DNA from: CAWBOY01 sp963790585 | GTDB taxonomy: Bacteria; Planctomycetota; Planctomycetia; Gemmatales; Gemmataceae | Reading direction: 5' to 3' | Assembly (NCBI GenBank): GCA_963790585.1 | Contig: CAWBOY010000006.1 | Coordinates: 992,001-1,056,000 of the forward strand | Length of the DNA stretch: 64,000 bases | Shown: positions 56,036-64,000 of the stretch, piece after piece | How the letters are laid out: each line of letters opens with the position of its first letter | Numbering within the stretch: position 1 is the stretch's first letter | Notes under the pieces: generated by a model | Database searches by the model: none | The model's input: the letters and a program-made list of their open reading frames with translations, nothing else | Told to the model about the DNA's origin: nothing | Position numbers and translations under genes: made by a program

Positions 56036-57946
56036 TCAATCGTTCGTCGCGGAAACGGCCGAGAACGTCGTCAGCGTCGCGTCTGGAGGAGGCGGCACGA
56101 AGTTATCGTTCGATTGGCCAAAGCCGCCGAACCCGCCGAACCCACCAAAACCGCCGAAGCCACCGAACCCGCCGTTATTGCCGGGGCCGCCATTGCCAAT
56201 GGGCGGCAAGAAGCCATTTGCGAAGCCGAGAATAGTCTGTAGTAGCCCCGACCCAGTCGAGCCGGAAGCGCCCACGGTGACGGTGCCCGTGACCGTGCCG
56301 GTAGTCGTATCGGTAGCGGTCACTGTCGGCGTGCCCGACGTTGAGAACGTCACCTGGAATATGTGGAACCCATGATCGCTCGAGCTGAAGGTGTAGTTAG
56401 CCGGTAGCGTCGCGCCCGTGTCGCTGCTCGTGATGGCTACGGTGCCACCGTAACCGGTAACGATATGGTTCGAGGCATCAAGCGCGACCACGGCGACTTC
56501 GGTCGGCTTGGTGGTCGACACTTTGTTGGTCAGAGCCACGACCTCGAAATGTGTTGCCACGGCTGGAGTGGAGACTTGCACCGTCGCAGTGCCGGTGATC
56601 GTGCTCGTCGTCTTATCGGTCGCGGTAATCGTGTCGCTCCCGCTCGCGCCGGGTGTCAGGCTGAAGACGTGATAACCGTGATCGCTTGAAGTAAACGTGT
56701 AGCTAGCCGGCAGCTTATCGCTCGAATCCGTACTCGTGAGAGTGACCGTCCCCGAGTAACCCGCGACCGGGTGGTTCGAGGCATCGAGCGCGATAACAGC
56801 GACGGAGGTCGCTTGGCCGGAGTAAACGTTGTTGCCGAGAGTAATCACCTTCAAATGGGTGACCGTAGCGGGGGCAGTCACGGAAACCGTGGCCGAACCG
56901 GTGATCGTGCTGGTGGCGCTGTCAGTCGCAGTGATCGTATCGCTGCCTGTCGCAGCTGGAGTCAGGCTAAACGTGTGCATGCCATGATCGGCCGCGGTAA
57001 ACGTATAGCTCGCCGGCAGTGTGTCGGCGCTGTCGGTGCTCGTCAGCGCGACGGTACCGGTGTAGCCCGCGACTGGATGATTGGAAGCGTCAAGAGCGAC
57101 GACGACGATTGATGTCGCCTGCCCGGTGAAGACGTTTCGGCCTTGCGCCATCACCTGGAGATGCGTCACGACGGGAGCGGCGGCGACGGTCACAGTATCA
57201 GTGCCGGTGATCGTGCTGGTTGCCGTATCCGTAGCCGTAATCGTGTCGCTGCCCACAGCTCCGGGCGTCACGCTGAAGACGTGTGCGCCATGATCGCTGG
57301 AGGTGAATGTATAACTCGCCGGCAGTGTGTCAGCGCTATCCGTGCTCGTCAAAGCGACGGTTCCGGTGTAGCTAGCAACCGGATGATTCGAGGCGTCGAG
57401 AGCGACGACTGCGATGGACGTGGCCTGCCCCGTAATGACATTCCGGCCGAGCGTCACGACATCGAAATGCGTTACGACAGGAGCGGCATTGACCGTCTCC
57501 GTGACGCTGCCCGTGATCGAGCTGGTCGTCGTATCCGTCGCCGTGATCGTGTCGCTGCCAGTCGCCCCGGTTACGAGCTTAAAGAAATGTCGGCCATGAT
57601 CGGCCGCAGTGAATGTGTAGCTCGCCGGCAGAGTGTCAGCGCTGTCTGTGCTCGTCAAGGTGACGGTGCCCGTGTAGCTTGGCACGACATGGTTCGACGC
57701 ATCCAAAGCCACGATGCTCAGCGGCGACGACTGGCCGACTGTCGTGTTTTCCGGTGCCATAAGGAAGAAGTGTGTGGCCGTGGTCGCCGTCAGAGGCGAC
57801 AGGCTCGCGGTGCTGAGAACCGTGCGTTCCTCAAGACCTTCAAGCCGCGGGCGGAAACTCAGGGGCTTTGCATAGCTTGAGCGGCTTGCCCGTGCCGCCG
57901 ACGTCGTTGCTAATCTTCCGCTGCGGAAGAACCACGAAAATACCAT
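56036..57946 (-). CDS. LEPR-XLL-type surface protein with five tandem repeats
   Basis: 636 aa, start ATG 57946 with TGAGGAG 9 nt upstream. N-terminal FRPRLEGLEERTVLS matches the LEPR-XLL export/cell-surface signature seen in planctomycetes. Five tandem repeats of about 97 residues follow, each with THF.VV....NV..GQAT...VALDASNHPV..YTGTVALTSTDS and HGAHVFSVTPGA; the fold is probably a bacterial Ig-like sandwich. A Gly/Phe-rich C-terminal tail (GGFGGFGG) ends the protein. Probably an adhesive or structural surface protein; repeats are nearly identical, which points to recent internal duplication. Confidence 0.85.
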   Translation of the reverse strand: MVFSWFFRSGRLATTSAARASRSSYAKPLSFRPRLEGLEERTVLSTASLSPLTATTATHFFLMAPENTTVGQSSPLSIVALDASNHVVPSYTGTVTLTSTDSADTLPASYTFTAADHGRHFFKLVTGATGSDTITATDTTTSSITGSVTETVNAAPVVTHFDVVTLGRNVITGQATSIAVVALDASNHPVASYTGTVALTSTDSADTLPASYTFTSSDHGAHVFSVTPGAVGSDTITATDTATSTITGTDTVTVAAAPVVTHLQVMAQGRNVFTGQATSIVVVALDASNHPVAGYTGTVALTSTDSADTLPASYTFTAADHGMHTFSLTPAATGSDTITATDSATSTITGSATVSVTAPATVTHLKVITLGNNVYSGQATSVAVIALDASNHPVAGYSGTVTLTSTDSSDKLPASYTFTSSDHGYHVFSLTPGASGSDTITATDKTTSTITGTATVQVSTPAVATHFEVVALTNKVSTTKPTEVAVVALDASNHIVTGYGGTVAITSSDTGATLPANYTFSSSDHGFHIFQVTFSTSGTPTVTATDTTTGTVTGTVTVGASGSTGSGLLQTILGFANGFLPPIGNGGPGNNGGFGGFGGFGGFGGFGGFGQSNDNFVPPPPDATLTTFSAVSATND

Positions 57947-58153
57947 AGAGCCACTCCTCACATAGTGATATGCCGATTGAGAATGGGAAGATGGAAAGAT
58001 TTTTCCGTCCCACAATCTCAGACTGGCGAATGCGATGTCACAATCCTATGCCTTACCCTTGGCCATTCGCAAGTACAAAGAGTGTAAATAGGCCTTAATG
58101 AAGCGACTGTAATTCCGCGATATTCTGAGAATTTGAGCGCTCTAAGCTGGCTT

Positions 58154-58630
58154 TCAATAATGCGAGCCCTGTTTTCGTACATGAATCATCGGTTTACCAT
58201 CGTTTTGGACGCCGCCCGCCTCAATTCGTCCGATGATTATGTCGTGATCGCCGGGTGCGAAGCGGCCTGCAACGCGACAATCCAGATAGGCTAAAGATTC
58301 CTTTAGGATCGGAACGGAACCACTCGACTCCGTTATCTCCAGTCCGGTAAATGCTCGCTCCCCCGGCGCGAAGCCACGGCCAAAATGGGCGATCAGGTCG
58401 GTCTGATCCTCGGCGAGGATATGGACCACAAACGGCGCGTCGTCGACCAAAAGCGTGTTTACCGGGCGATCTCGCGCGACGGCCATGCTTAGGAGCGGCG
58501 GATCGAATGAACATTGCTGCACCCAGCTTGCAAGCATTCCGGTTGCGTTTTCCCCGTGGCCAACGGTCACAATGAAGATACCGCTAGGGATGCGGCCAAG
58601 AGCCGAAAAGAGCGGATTCTGTCGGTTCAT
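58154..58630 (-). CDS. Flavin reductase-like FMN-binding protein
   Basis: 158 aa. The ATG at 58630 is best placed relative to the weak TCAGG; an ATG 6 nt upstream also exists. Split-barrel flavin reductase domain: ALGRIPSGIFIVTVGHGENATGMLASWVQQCSFDPPLLSMAVAR and FVVHILAEDQ, then CRVAGRFAPGDHDIIIGRIEAG. These bind FMN and often supply reduced flavin to a monooxygenase; none is adjacent. Confidence 0.78.
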   Translation of the reverse strand: MNRQNPLFSALGRIPSGIFIVTVGHGENATGMLASWVQQCSFDPPLLSMAVARDRPVNTLLVDDAPFVVHILAEDQTDLIAHFGRGFAPGERAFTGLEITESSGSVPILKESLAYLDCRVAGRFAPGDHDIIIGRIEAGGVQNDGKPMIHVRKQGSHY

Positions 58631-58665
58631 GTGCATCCTGACGAAGAAAAATCGGGCTCAAAAAG

Positions 58666-59346
58666 CTAAGTCGGCTGCGTAATGCGATAAAGCGTGCCTT
58701 TAACACGCCTGCCGCCGGGTTCCCCGGCTCGCAACATCTGTGTTGTAAATGGCATTCCCTCTGCCGTCAGCGTATCGCGGAGTACGTGCGACGGCACGCG
58801 GTCTTGGTCGGTCAACAGACAAACGCCCTCCGGAGTCAGCAGCTGCTTGATGAGAGCGACCAGCGGGGCGACATTGCGCATCTCGTAAATCAGATCGGCT
58901 GCGAGGATGAGCGAAAAACGCCGATCGGCCGGCGGCTTCCGCCAATCCATCGGCAGAAGCTCGAAGTCGTTGAAGCCGTTAGCGCGAGCGTTGTCGGCGG
59001 CATAGCGCAGGGCTGTAACATCGTAATCACTAAAGGTGACGCGCATACCTAGCGCGAGCGCCACGATGCCGGGCAGCCCGAGGCCGCAGCCGACCTCAAG
59101 GGCGCTCAATCGCGGTGGCCAGTTTTGCTTCACAAGGTACTTCGCCAGCATCCGCGCCGCCGGCCAGAGGTCGGCCCAATACGGCATGTATTCATCTTTT
59201 TCAAATGCCGCTTGAATTTCAGGATGGTCCAGCAGCTTGTCCGAGTCGCTCGGCCTGCCGATCAGAAACGATCGCTTTTCGACGATGACCGTTTCCTGGA
59301 TCAACGGGCCAAGGGCGTCGATCGGGGTTTCGGGTAATGCGTGCAT
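58666..59346 (-). CDS. Class I SAM-dependent methyltransferase, METTL21/NNMT-like
   Basis: 226 aa. SAM-binding motif ALEVGCGLGLPGIVALALG, acidic loop FSDYDVTALRYA and post-motif LAADLIYEMRNVAPLVALIK, where DLIY resembles the protein-lysine methyltransferase D-x-x-Y motif. WADLWPAARMLAKYL precedes. Substrate unknown; protein lysine or small molecule possible. Leftward, 36 nt from the flavin reductase gene. Confidence 0.82.
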   Translation of the reverse strand: MHALPETPIDALGPLIQETVIVEKRSFLIGRPSDSDKLLDHPEIQAAFEKDEYMPYWADLWPAARMLAKYLVKQNWPPRLSALEVGCGLGLPGIVALALGMRVTFSDYDVTALRYAADNARANGFNDFELLPMDWRKPPADRRFSLILAADLIYEMRNVAPLVALIKQLLTPEGVCLLTDQDRVPSHVLRDTLTAEGMPFTTQMLRAGEPGGRRVKGTLYRITQPT

Positions 59347-59423
59347 AGGTGCGGGTAAGAGGACTCCAGAAGTTAATGCTTTGCAAGTATTAATCGTCGG
59401 TCTCAGTAGCCCGAAGCGTTAAA

Positions 59424-59492
59424 CTCATCAGCCCCAAGCGCATGCGGGGGGCAGAGCCAAAGAACCCCGCGCTTGCGCTTGGGGCTGATGAG
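59424..59492. repeat. Intergenic palindrome, family G
   Basis: Arms around CTCATCAGCCCCAAGCGCAT and its complement, tip GGGGGGCAGAGCC. Sits 28 nt beyond the stop of the leftward HAD gene. Degenerate relative at 28618-28676. Confidence 0.85.
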
Positions 59493-59520
59493 ACCAAATT
59501 TGTTTTATTCATACCTCCCT

Positions 59521-60183
59521 TTACTCGCCACCCTCCTCTATCTCTGCCAGTGAATGCATTAACCGATCGGGCCGCGCAGCCCGCAATGTTTCCTCAGTAT
59601 CCGAACCGGTGGTGACGACCCAAACTGCCACGCCTGCACTGCGACCCGTTTGGATGTCAATCGTCATGTCTCCGATGTACCGTGCCTCGTTTGCGGCTAC
59701 GTGCAAACGCGCGAGCGCTTCGAGGACCATATCCGGCGCCGGCTTCGGATGGGCGACCTCTTCCGGCCCGAGCACGACGTCAAGGAGCGTTCGGATTCCA
59801 AGGTAGGTGAGCAAATCGCGCGTAAATTCAATTGGTTTGTTGCTGCAGACGCCCAGCTTGATGCCGCGCTGCTTGAGAAACCGCAGCGCCGCTTCCGCGC
59901 CCGGTAGAAGATGCGTGCCTTGGAGCATAACGGTAGGGTGGTGAGCTTTATACGCGTCGGCATTCGCTTGCGGATCGCCCTGACCGACAGTGCGATGTAA
60001 AAGGTCGGCTGCCCCGCGCCCGACGTATTTATGAACCTCTTCAATTGACAGCGGCGGCATCTGGTAGAGCGAGCGCACATAATTGACACTCGCCGTAATG
60101 GCGGCATAGCTATCGGCCAATGTGCCATCGAAGTCGAACAGCACGGCGCGTACATCACGTAAGAAGGGGGGACTCTCGATCAC
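59521..60183 (-). CDS. HAD-superfamily phosphatase, phosphoglycolate phosphatase-like
   Basis: 220 aa. Motif I LFDFDGTLADSYAAI with the two catalytic Asp, motif II GVCSNKPIEF, motif III K/PKPAPDMVLEAL and motif IV IGDMTIDIQTGRSAGVAVWVVTTGSD. Cap domain of the Gph/beta-phosphoglucomutase type. Typical function is removal of phosphate from phosphoglycolate or similar, but the substrate cannot be fixed by sequence. Confidence 0.88.
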   Translation of the reverse strand: MIESPPFLRDVRAVLFDFDGTLADSYAAITASVNYVRSLYQMPPLSIEEVHKYVGRGAADLLHRTVGQGDPQANADAYKAHHPTVMLQGTHLLPGAEAALRFLKQRGIKLGVCSNKPIEFTRDLLTYLGIRTLLDVVLGPEEVAHPKPAPDMVLEALARLHVAANEARYIGDMTIDIQTGRSAGVAVWVVTTGSDTEETLRAARPDRLMHSLAEIEEGGE

Positions 60184-60815
60184 TGGGGCCTCCAGGTCTT
60201 GGAACTTTTCTTTCCAATGCCCATTTATAGCAAGAAGCGGCTTCCCTAATTTACTCCAATACCATTATCTTTCCAAACTCAATTGAAAATCGAAAAAAAT
60301 GAATTATTTTTGACATTAGCGCTGGTCCGCGCCCTTAGAATCAGAGCGGCAGCGAGGGGTTAGGCGCACAGGAGCCTCATCATCGCGACACAACGGATGC
60401 GCCGTGCCTTCGCCCCTGTCCGCGTCCGCGCCTTCCTCGGGGCAACCGGGGTAAGGGGCGGAAAGGGCAGAGGATTGCAAATCGGCAGAACTTCCCCAAG
60501 CTGTGGTCTATTTCTCATCCTCGGGTATGTATCTTGCCGATTTATCCCATTAGCCGCGGCAAACAAGATACCCGGCTCTTACCGTTAGTTGGGCCCCGGC
60601 CGGTGTTCGGTCCAGGGCGGCCCATTAGCTTGGCTTCGTTCCCGCCGGATCGGGATTGATCCTCCTCCGGAACACGACGGCCTACCTACCCCCGTCCCTG
60701 CCTTGTCCTATTCCCGTGGGACTGAGGCTCGGGCTGGACCAGCACCCGGGGTGCGCGCCCGCAATCGCGCATCTCGCGGCAGACTCAGCTATCGAACAGA
60801 GAGGGAGAACTTGCG
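60184..60815. other. 632-base intergenic region with possible promoter
   Basis: Divergent promoter space. An AT-rich tract at 60280-60315 is followed by TTGACA (60310-60315) and TAGAAT (60336-60341) with a 20-nt gap, longer than usual, pointing at the HTH gene and implying a roughly 470-nt leader. The leader is GC-rich and could fold; no riboswitch class recognised. GAGAGGGAGAAC lies just before the start at 60816. Confidence 0.4.
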
Positions 60816-61397
60816 ATGAACCGAAAAGTCTTCACCACCGGTCAGGTCGCGAAGATCTGCAAAGTCGCGCCTCGCACCGTGAGCAAATGGTTCGATTCTG
60901 GCCGCCTCCGCGGCTACCGCATTCCGGGCAGCCAAGATCGCCGCATTCCCCGCGAAGCCCTTATTCGCTTCCTCAAAGAATACGGCATGCCGCTCGGCGA
61001 ATTGGAAGAAGAGGGATGGCACAAGATCCTCATCATCGGCGCCGAGCCACTCTTCATCAATCGCGTCAAGGAACTCCTGCCGGACGATGAAGAGTTCCGC
61101 TACGAAGTCGCCAACTCCGGCTTCGAGGCTGGCATTCAAGCTGAGAGCTTCCACCCTGACACCATCGTCATCGACCTGGCGATGGGCCGAAGCGAAGGCC
61201 TACAGATCGCGCAAAATCTGCGCCGAAACACCCAATATGAGGCCACGCAGATCATTGCTCTCGCCAGCGAAGACGAAGCGGCCCCTGAGACCCTCACGCA
61301 GTTCGGCTTCAACGAATCGTTCAAGAAACCGTTCGACGTAGCTCTCTTGGCCGAGCGCATACGAACGCTGGTCGAAGAGAAACGCGACAATATGTAA
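60816..61397 (+). CDS. Excisionase-type HTH fused to a divergent receiver domain
   Basis: 193 aa. N-terminal MerR/excisionase-like helix-turn-helix (FTTGQVAKICKVAPRTVSKWFDSGRLRGYRI) then a receiver-like domain starting KILIIGAEPLF. The central Asp (VIDLAMG) and Lys (FKKPFD) of receivers are kept, but the usual acidic pair at the first strand is GAE, so phosphorylation may not work. Such fusions are typical of planctomycetes and act as DNA-binding regulators. Targets unknown. A family-C hairpin starts 20 nt after the stop. Confidence 0.82.
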   Translation: MNRKVFTTGQVAKICKVAPRTVSKWFDSGRLRGYRIPGSQDRRIPREALIRFLKEYGMPLGELEEEGWHKILIIGAEPLFINRVKELLPDDEEFRYEVANSGFEAGIQAESFHPDTIVIDLAMGRSEGLQIAQNLRRNTQYEATQIIALASEDEAAPETLTQFGFNESFKKPFDVALLAERIRTLVEEKRDNM

Positions 61398-61417
61398 CGC
61401 GCTTCGACCTAATACCG

Positions 61418-61518
61418 ATCGTTTGGCCGCGAGCCGGTAGGCGAGTGCTGTTTGGTAGCGCTAATGGAAAAAGCGTTACACCACAGCGCTCGCCTACCGG
61501 CTCGCGGCCAAGCGATCG
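61418..61518. repeat. Intergenic palindrome, family C copy 2
   Basis: Arms GATCGTTTGGCCGCGAGCCG... and complement ending at 61518; inner part weakly self-complementary. Same arms as 5869-6014, without the F element. Confidence 0.88.
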
Positions 61519-61600
61519 GTTTCGCGTCCTGTTGCCTTCGACCCGGTGGCGCCGATATGATCGTTGGTAGAAATACATCCTCTACCACGGCGGCTATCCC

Positions 61601-62248
61601 ATGCCATCGGAAAGCGATCGATTGCTGATTCAGCAGATCCGCGACGGCGATGAGCGTGCGTGGGAGACTTTGGTCAACCGCTACGAAGGTCGATTGTTGG
61701 CGTTCGTCCATCGCCGGCTTCGCGATCGCGCGTCGAGCGAAGACGTAGTTCAGGAGACGTTTGTTGGTTTTTATAACAGCCTGCCAAACTTCGATGATCG
61801 CCGCGAGCTGCAAACGTATCTCTTCACAATCGCTTCGCATAAACTTACGGATCATCTGCGGCGCACAGGCCGCCACCCTCTCAAGTCTCTCTCTGACAGC
61901 GGCGATCTCATTAACCAGCAGCTTGACCACAATCCCGGCGCCTCCAGCTGCGCTCGCAGTGGTGAACGAAAAGAACTGGAAAGCGCCGCCCTGACACGTG
62001 GTCTGAGCCAGATTCTGCGCTCTCTCGAAGATAAGGGCGATCTTTTGCGTCTCAAGGTTTTGGAATTGCTTTGGGTTAAAGGCTGGCCCAATCGCGACGT
62101 GGCGGCGTTTCTGCAAATCAGCGAGCAGCAGGTTGCGAACTTTCGCTTCTCGGGCACGAAGAAACTGTCCGAGCATATTCGCGATGCAGGCATGTCGCCG
62201 GACGTGTTCCCCGAATTGCAGGCCGAAGGGAGCCCGGAACAAGCCTGA
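61601..62248 (+). CDS. ECF-type RNA polymerase sigma factor
   Basis: 215 aa. Region 2: ERAWETLVNRYEGRLLAFVHRRL, DRASSEDVVQETFVGFYNSL and the -10-binding LQTYLFTIASHKLTDHLRR. Region 4: LSQILRSLEDKG, then KVLELLWVKGWPNRDVAAFLQISEQQVANFRFSGTKKLSEHI. No anti-sigma gene is visible nearby. Target genes unknown. Confidence 0.85.
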   Translation: MPSESDRLLIQQIRDGDERAWETLVNRYEGRLLAFVHRRLRDRASSEDVVQETFVGFYNSLPNFDDRRELQTYLFTIASHKLTDHLRRTGRHPLKSLSDSGDLINQQLDHNPGASSCARSGERKELESAALTRGLSQILRSLEDKGDLLRLKVLELLWVKGWPNRDVAAFLQISEQQVANFRFSGTKKLSEHIRDAGMSPDVFPELQAEGSPEQA

Positions 62249-62283
62249 GATGGTGTTTATTACGCCCACCCCCGGCGGGACTA

Positions 62284-62316
62284 CCCTTGCCATGCCAAAT
62301 CTACTTTGGCAAGGGT
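62284..62316. terminator. Hairpin after the sigma factor gene
   Basis: ACCCTTGCCA...TGGCAAGGGT stem with a loop of about 13 bases, 35 nt after the stop. It lacks a T-run, so termination is uncertain; the related CCACCCTTGCC recurs at 62422, suggesting another dispersed repeat. Confidence 0.45.
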
Positions 62317-62495
62317 GGTCGTCTGGCTAATGATTATCAACTTGGTGATATTTGTCTCAAGTCTATAGAAATAAAAGATTTACGGCTTGAGTCGTGAGCG
62401 CTTGCCAAGCATACTCCGTTCCACCCTTGCCAAATAAAAGAGTAGCCTTGTCCACGAAAAACGGCGCGTGGGACTTGATAAAGACCCTCTAAGCC

Positions 62496-63029
62496 TTATT
62501 TGATCGCTTGATCGGCACACCAGCCGAACAGTAGCTTCCATTCCGCAAGTTGCACTTTTTGACACACAACTTCCATTGGGTTTCCCGTGCTGCCATATTC
62601 CTGGCACTTATCGACGAAGGCAAACGGATCCCACGAGGTTGCCTTGGTCAGGTAGCCGAAGTTCGCCGCCTCTCGGGCCAGCGCGGGAAAGATCGGATGC
62701 GCACCTACGCGACGGAACCAATACTTCGCATTGCTATAGTCCAGCTCGCGCCGGTGCATGATACCATGCCAAAAACTGCCCTCGGCCGAGTCGATCTCCT
62801 GGCTGAGCGTGTGCGATTCATCAAGAAAGTTATGCAAGAGCCATAAGCCTGACAAGCAGCAACGAGCCGCGGCGCTGTTGGTCACCTTTTGAGAGGGGAA
62901 AAGCGAGTCAATCGTCAACGCAGATAGCTTCGCCTTCAGCGCGATGTCGGGAGTACCGGGACCAAGCGGCGGCAGTCGATCGGCCTGGATCAAATCTAGA
63001 ACCGCGGCGGAATAAGGCATCATGTGCAT
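62496..63029 (-). CDS. Conserved hypothetical protein
   Basis: About 177 aa from the ATG at 63029; a TTG at 63047 could extend it by six residues. Cytoplasmic, no signal or membrane segment. The run FWHGIMHRRELDYSNAKYWFRRVGAHPIF is striking: His and Tyr/Trp-rich, reminiscent of planctomycete and acidobacterial hypothetical proteins, but I know no function. Leftward, opposite to the sigma factor. Confidence 0.65.
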   Translation of the reverse strand: MHMMPYSAAVLDLIQADRLPPLGPGTPDIALKAKLSALTIDSLFPSQKVTNSAAARCCLSGLWLLHNFLDESHTLSQEIDSAEGSFWHGIMHRRELDYSNAKYWFRRVGAHPIFPALAREAANFGYLTKATSWDPFAFVDKCQEYGSTGNPMEVVCQKVQLAEWKLLFGWCADQAIK

Positions 63030-63159
63030 ATTGGCGATCCGGCTCAATGAGTCACCGGGCCCGATGAGTCAAGAACGAACGGGATGTGTACGATTCAAAA
63101 TTGACGGCGTAAGTCGGCCAGACCGGCGACTTTTCTGACTTTATACCTATTTATTCAAG

Positions 63160-63232
<73 letters not shown>

Positions 63233-63328
63233 ATTTCTTTCGACATCGCTACAGTAGCGAAGGGTTTGATCGCTGTCAACGTTGGTGCCATTTACGGCAC
63301 ATTGCGAGAGATCGTTCCACTCACTCGC

Positions 63329-64000
63329 TTAGATAGACGAGTAGGGAATGGCGAAGAAATCTCCGGTACTGTTGTCGGTTGTCGCGTGCATGTTATAAGT
63401 TGCGTTGTGCGCCGAGAAATTCATGTTCGCCAGCGCACCGTTGGCGAGGATAGCATTGCCGTTGGGAGCGATATCATTGGCCCAGATTGCATCGGTTCGA
63501 AATTCCAGGTCAGTCTGGATTGGTTTCACATTGATTGGGCCGAGTGCGGACACAAGAGCGTTGATTCCCACCGATTCCGATGCGACGGGTGATTGCGAAA
63601 TTACCATACCGCCGCCGGTCCCGCCGGCGCCGCCCGAACTAGGGCCAGTGCCGTTGGCCCAGCTGCCGCCGAAATTGATATAGGGAATGTACGCCGACGC
63701 ATAGGCGATCCAGTCGGCTTGCGGGCTGCCTCGGCCCGTTACCAAATCGTAACCGGTGTTGGCGCTGTAGGCACCGTTGGAGCCGTAGGTGACGTCGCGG
63801 AAATAGGCCCCGGAAAGATTGGCCAGAAAGGCCTGGGCGTTGGCGATCGAACTCATGCCGAAGTAGCCGCGGAATTGGTCCGCGAGCGCGATGATGCCGG
63901 CCCATTGGGGGGCACCGGCGCTCGTGCCGCCGTCGACAGTCCAACCGCCGCCGCCGTAAGAGTTGTATACCGATACACCGGTAGATGGATCGGCGTTGAA
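63329..64000 (-). CDS. S53 (sedolisin/kumamolisin-type) serine peptidase, 5' truncated
   Basis: The frame is open from the right window edge, so the N-terminal part is missing. GWTVDGGTSAGAPQWAGIIALAD carries the catalytic Ser of the sedolisin G-T-S-A motif. The calcium-binding end, DVTYGSNGAYSANTGYDLVTGRGSPQADW, is typical of the family. A Gly-rich tail follows. S53 peptidases are secreted, acid-active; the conserved Glu and Asp lie upstream of this window. The C-terminus after GINALVSALG is not recognised. Confidence 0.85.
   Translation of the reverse strand, partial: FNADPSTGVSVYNSYGGGGWTVDGGTSAGAPQWAGIIALADQFRGYFGMSSIANAQAFLANLSGAYFRDVTYGSNGAYSANTGYDLVTGRGSPQADWIAYASAYIPYINFGGSWANGTGPSSGGAGGTGGGMVISQSPVASESVGINALVSALGPINVKPIQTDLEFRTDAIWANDIAPNGNAILANGALANMNFSAHNATYNMHATTDNSTGDFFAIPYSSI

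Noticed and set aside
56036..57946. Phage tail or haemagglutinin origin of the repeat protein
   Set aside because: LEPR-XLL-like leader and no phage genes around it favour a cellular surface protein.
4658..61518. CRISPR array
   Set aside because: The repeats are dispersed palindromes, one per spacer, not a regularly spaced array, and no cas gene is present.

Overview
The window looks like chromosomal DNA of a planctomycete, most likely of the Gemmata/Zavarzinella type. Pointers are the high GC content, a surface protein with an LEPR-XLL-like N-terminus, TIGR03067-type small secreted proteins, secreted prenyltransferase-repeat proteins, an HTH-receiver fusion, large PQQ-propeller proteins, and spacers full of long hairpins. 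The genus is inference from gene content; no rRNA or marker gene settles it.

Layout. 1-8448: end of a large PQQ-propeller/TPR protein, two paralogous secreted prenyltransferase-repeat proteins, and a MoxR AAA+ ATPase. 8654-19934: a DUF58 protein, two large von Willebrand-type membrane proteins and a large membrane protein, which with MoxR form the usual MoxR-DUF58-BatA-VWA cluster; a secreted coiled-coil protein with a Gly/Lys/Glu-rich linker (21476-24052) probably continues it. 19989-21200: a three-gene insert encoding a HYD1-type ADP-ribosyltransferase, a DUF6881-like small protein and a DarG/TARG1-like macrodomain. This is the best candidate here for an undescribed system (ADP-ribosylating toxin with a reversing antitoxin). 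24114-31996: an NPCBM protein, three consecutive trypsin-like/PDZ proteins that progressively lose their catalytic triad, and a stand-alone copy of a VWA-protein domain. 32130-43949: mixed housekeeping genes (CoA-transferase subunit, FGE-like protein, FabH, MazG-like NTPase, DUF11 protein, GNAT, cytochrome c, Rieske protein, CYTH protein, PanC). 44336-47709: an MlaE-MlaF-MlaD lipid transporter. 47795-55840: uronate isomerase-like protein, an insertion sequence with a 9-bp target duplication, TIGR03067 proteins, a membrane protein/regulator pair, IspH, and a SorA/SorB-like sulfite dehydrogenase pair. 56036-64000: repeat surface protein, flavin reductase-like protein, methyltransferase, HAD phosphatase, HTH-receiver protein, ECF sigma factor, tRNA-Ala and the 3' part of an S53 (sedolisin) peptidase.

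Two features cut across the window. First, 11 genes, including panC and moxR, are broken by a total of 15 one-base frameshifts, often at short homopolymers. The simplest reading is indel error in the assembly, so I annotate each as one interrupted gene. Second, at least eight families of intergenic palindromes recur, several with compensatory arm changes, and many begin about 11-24 nt after a stop codon.
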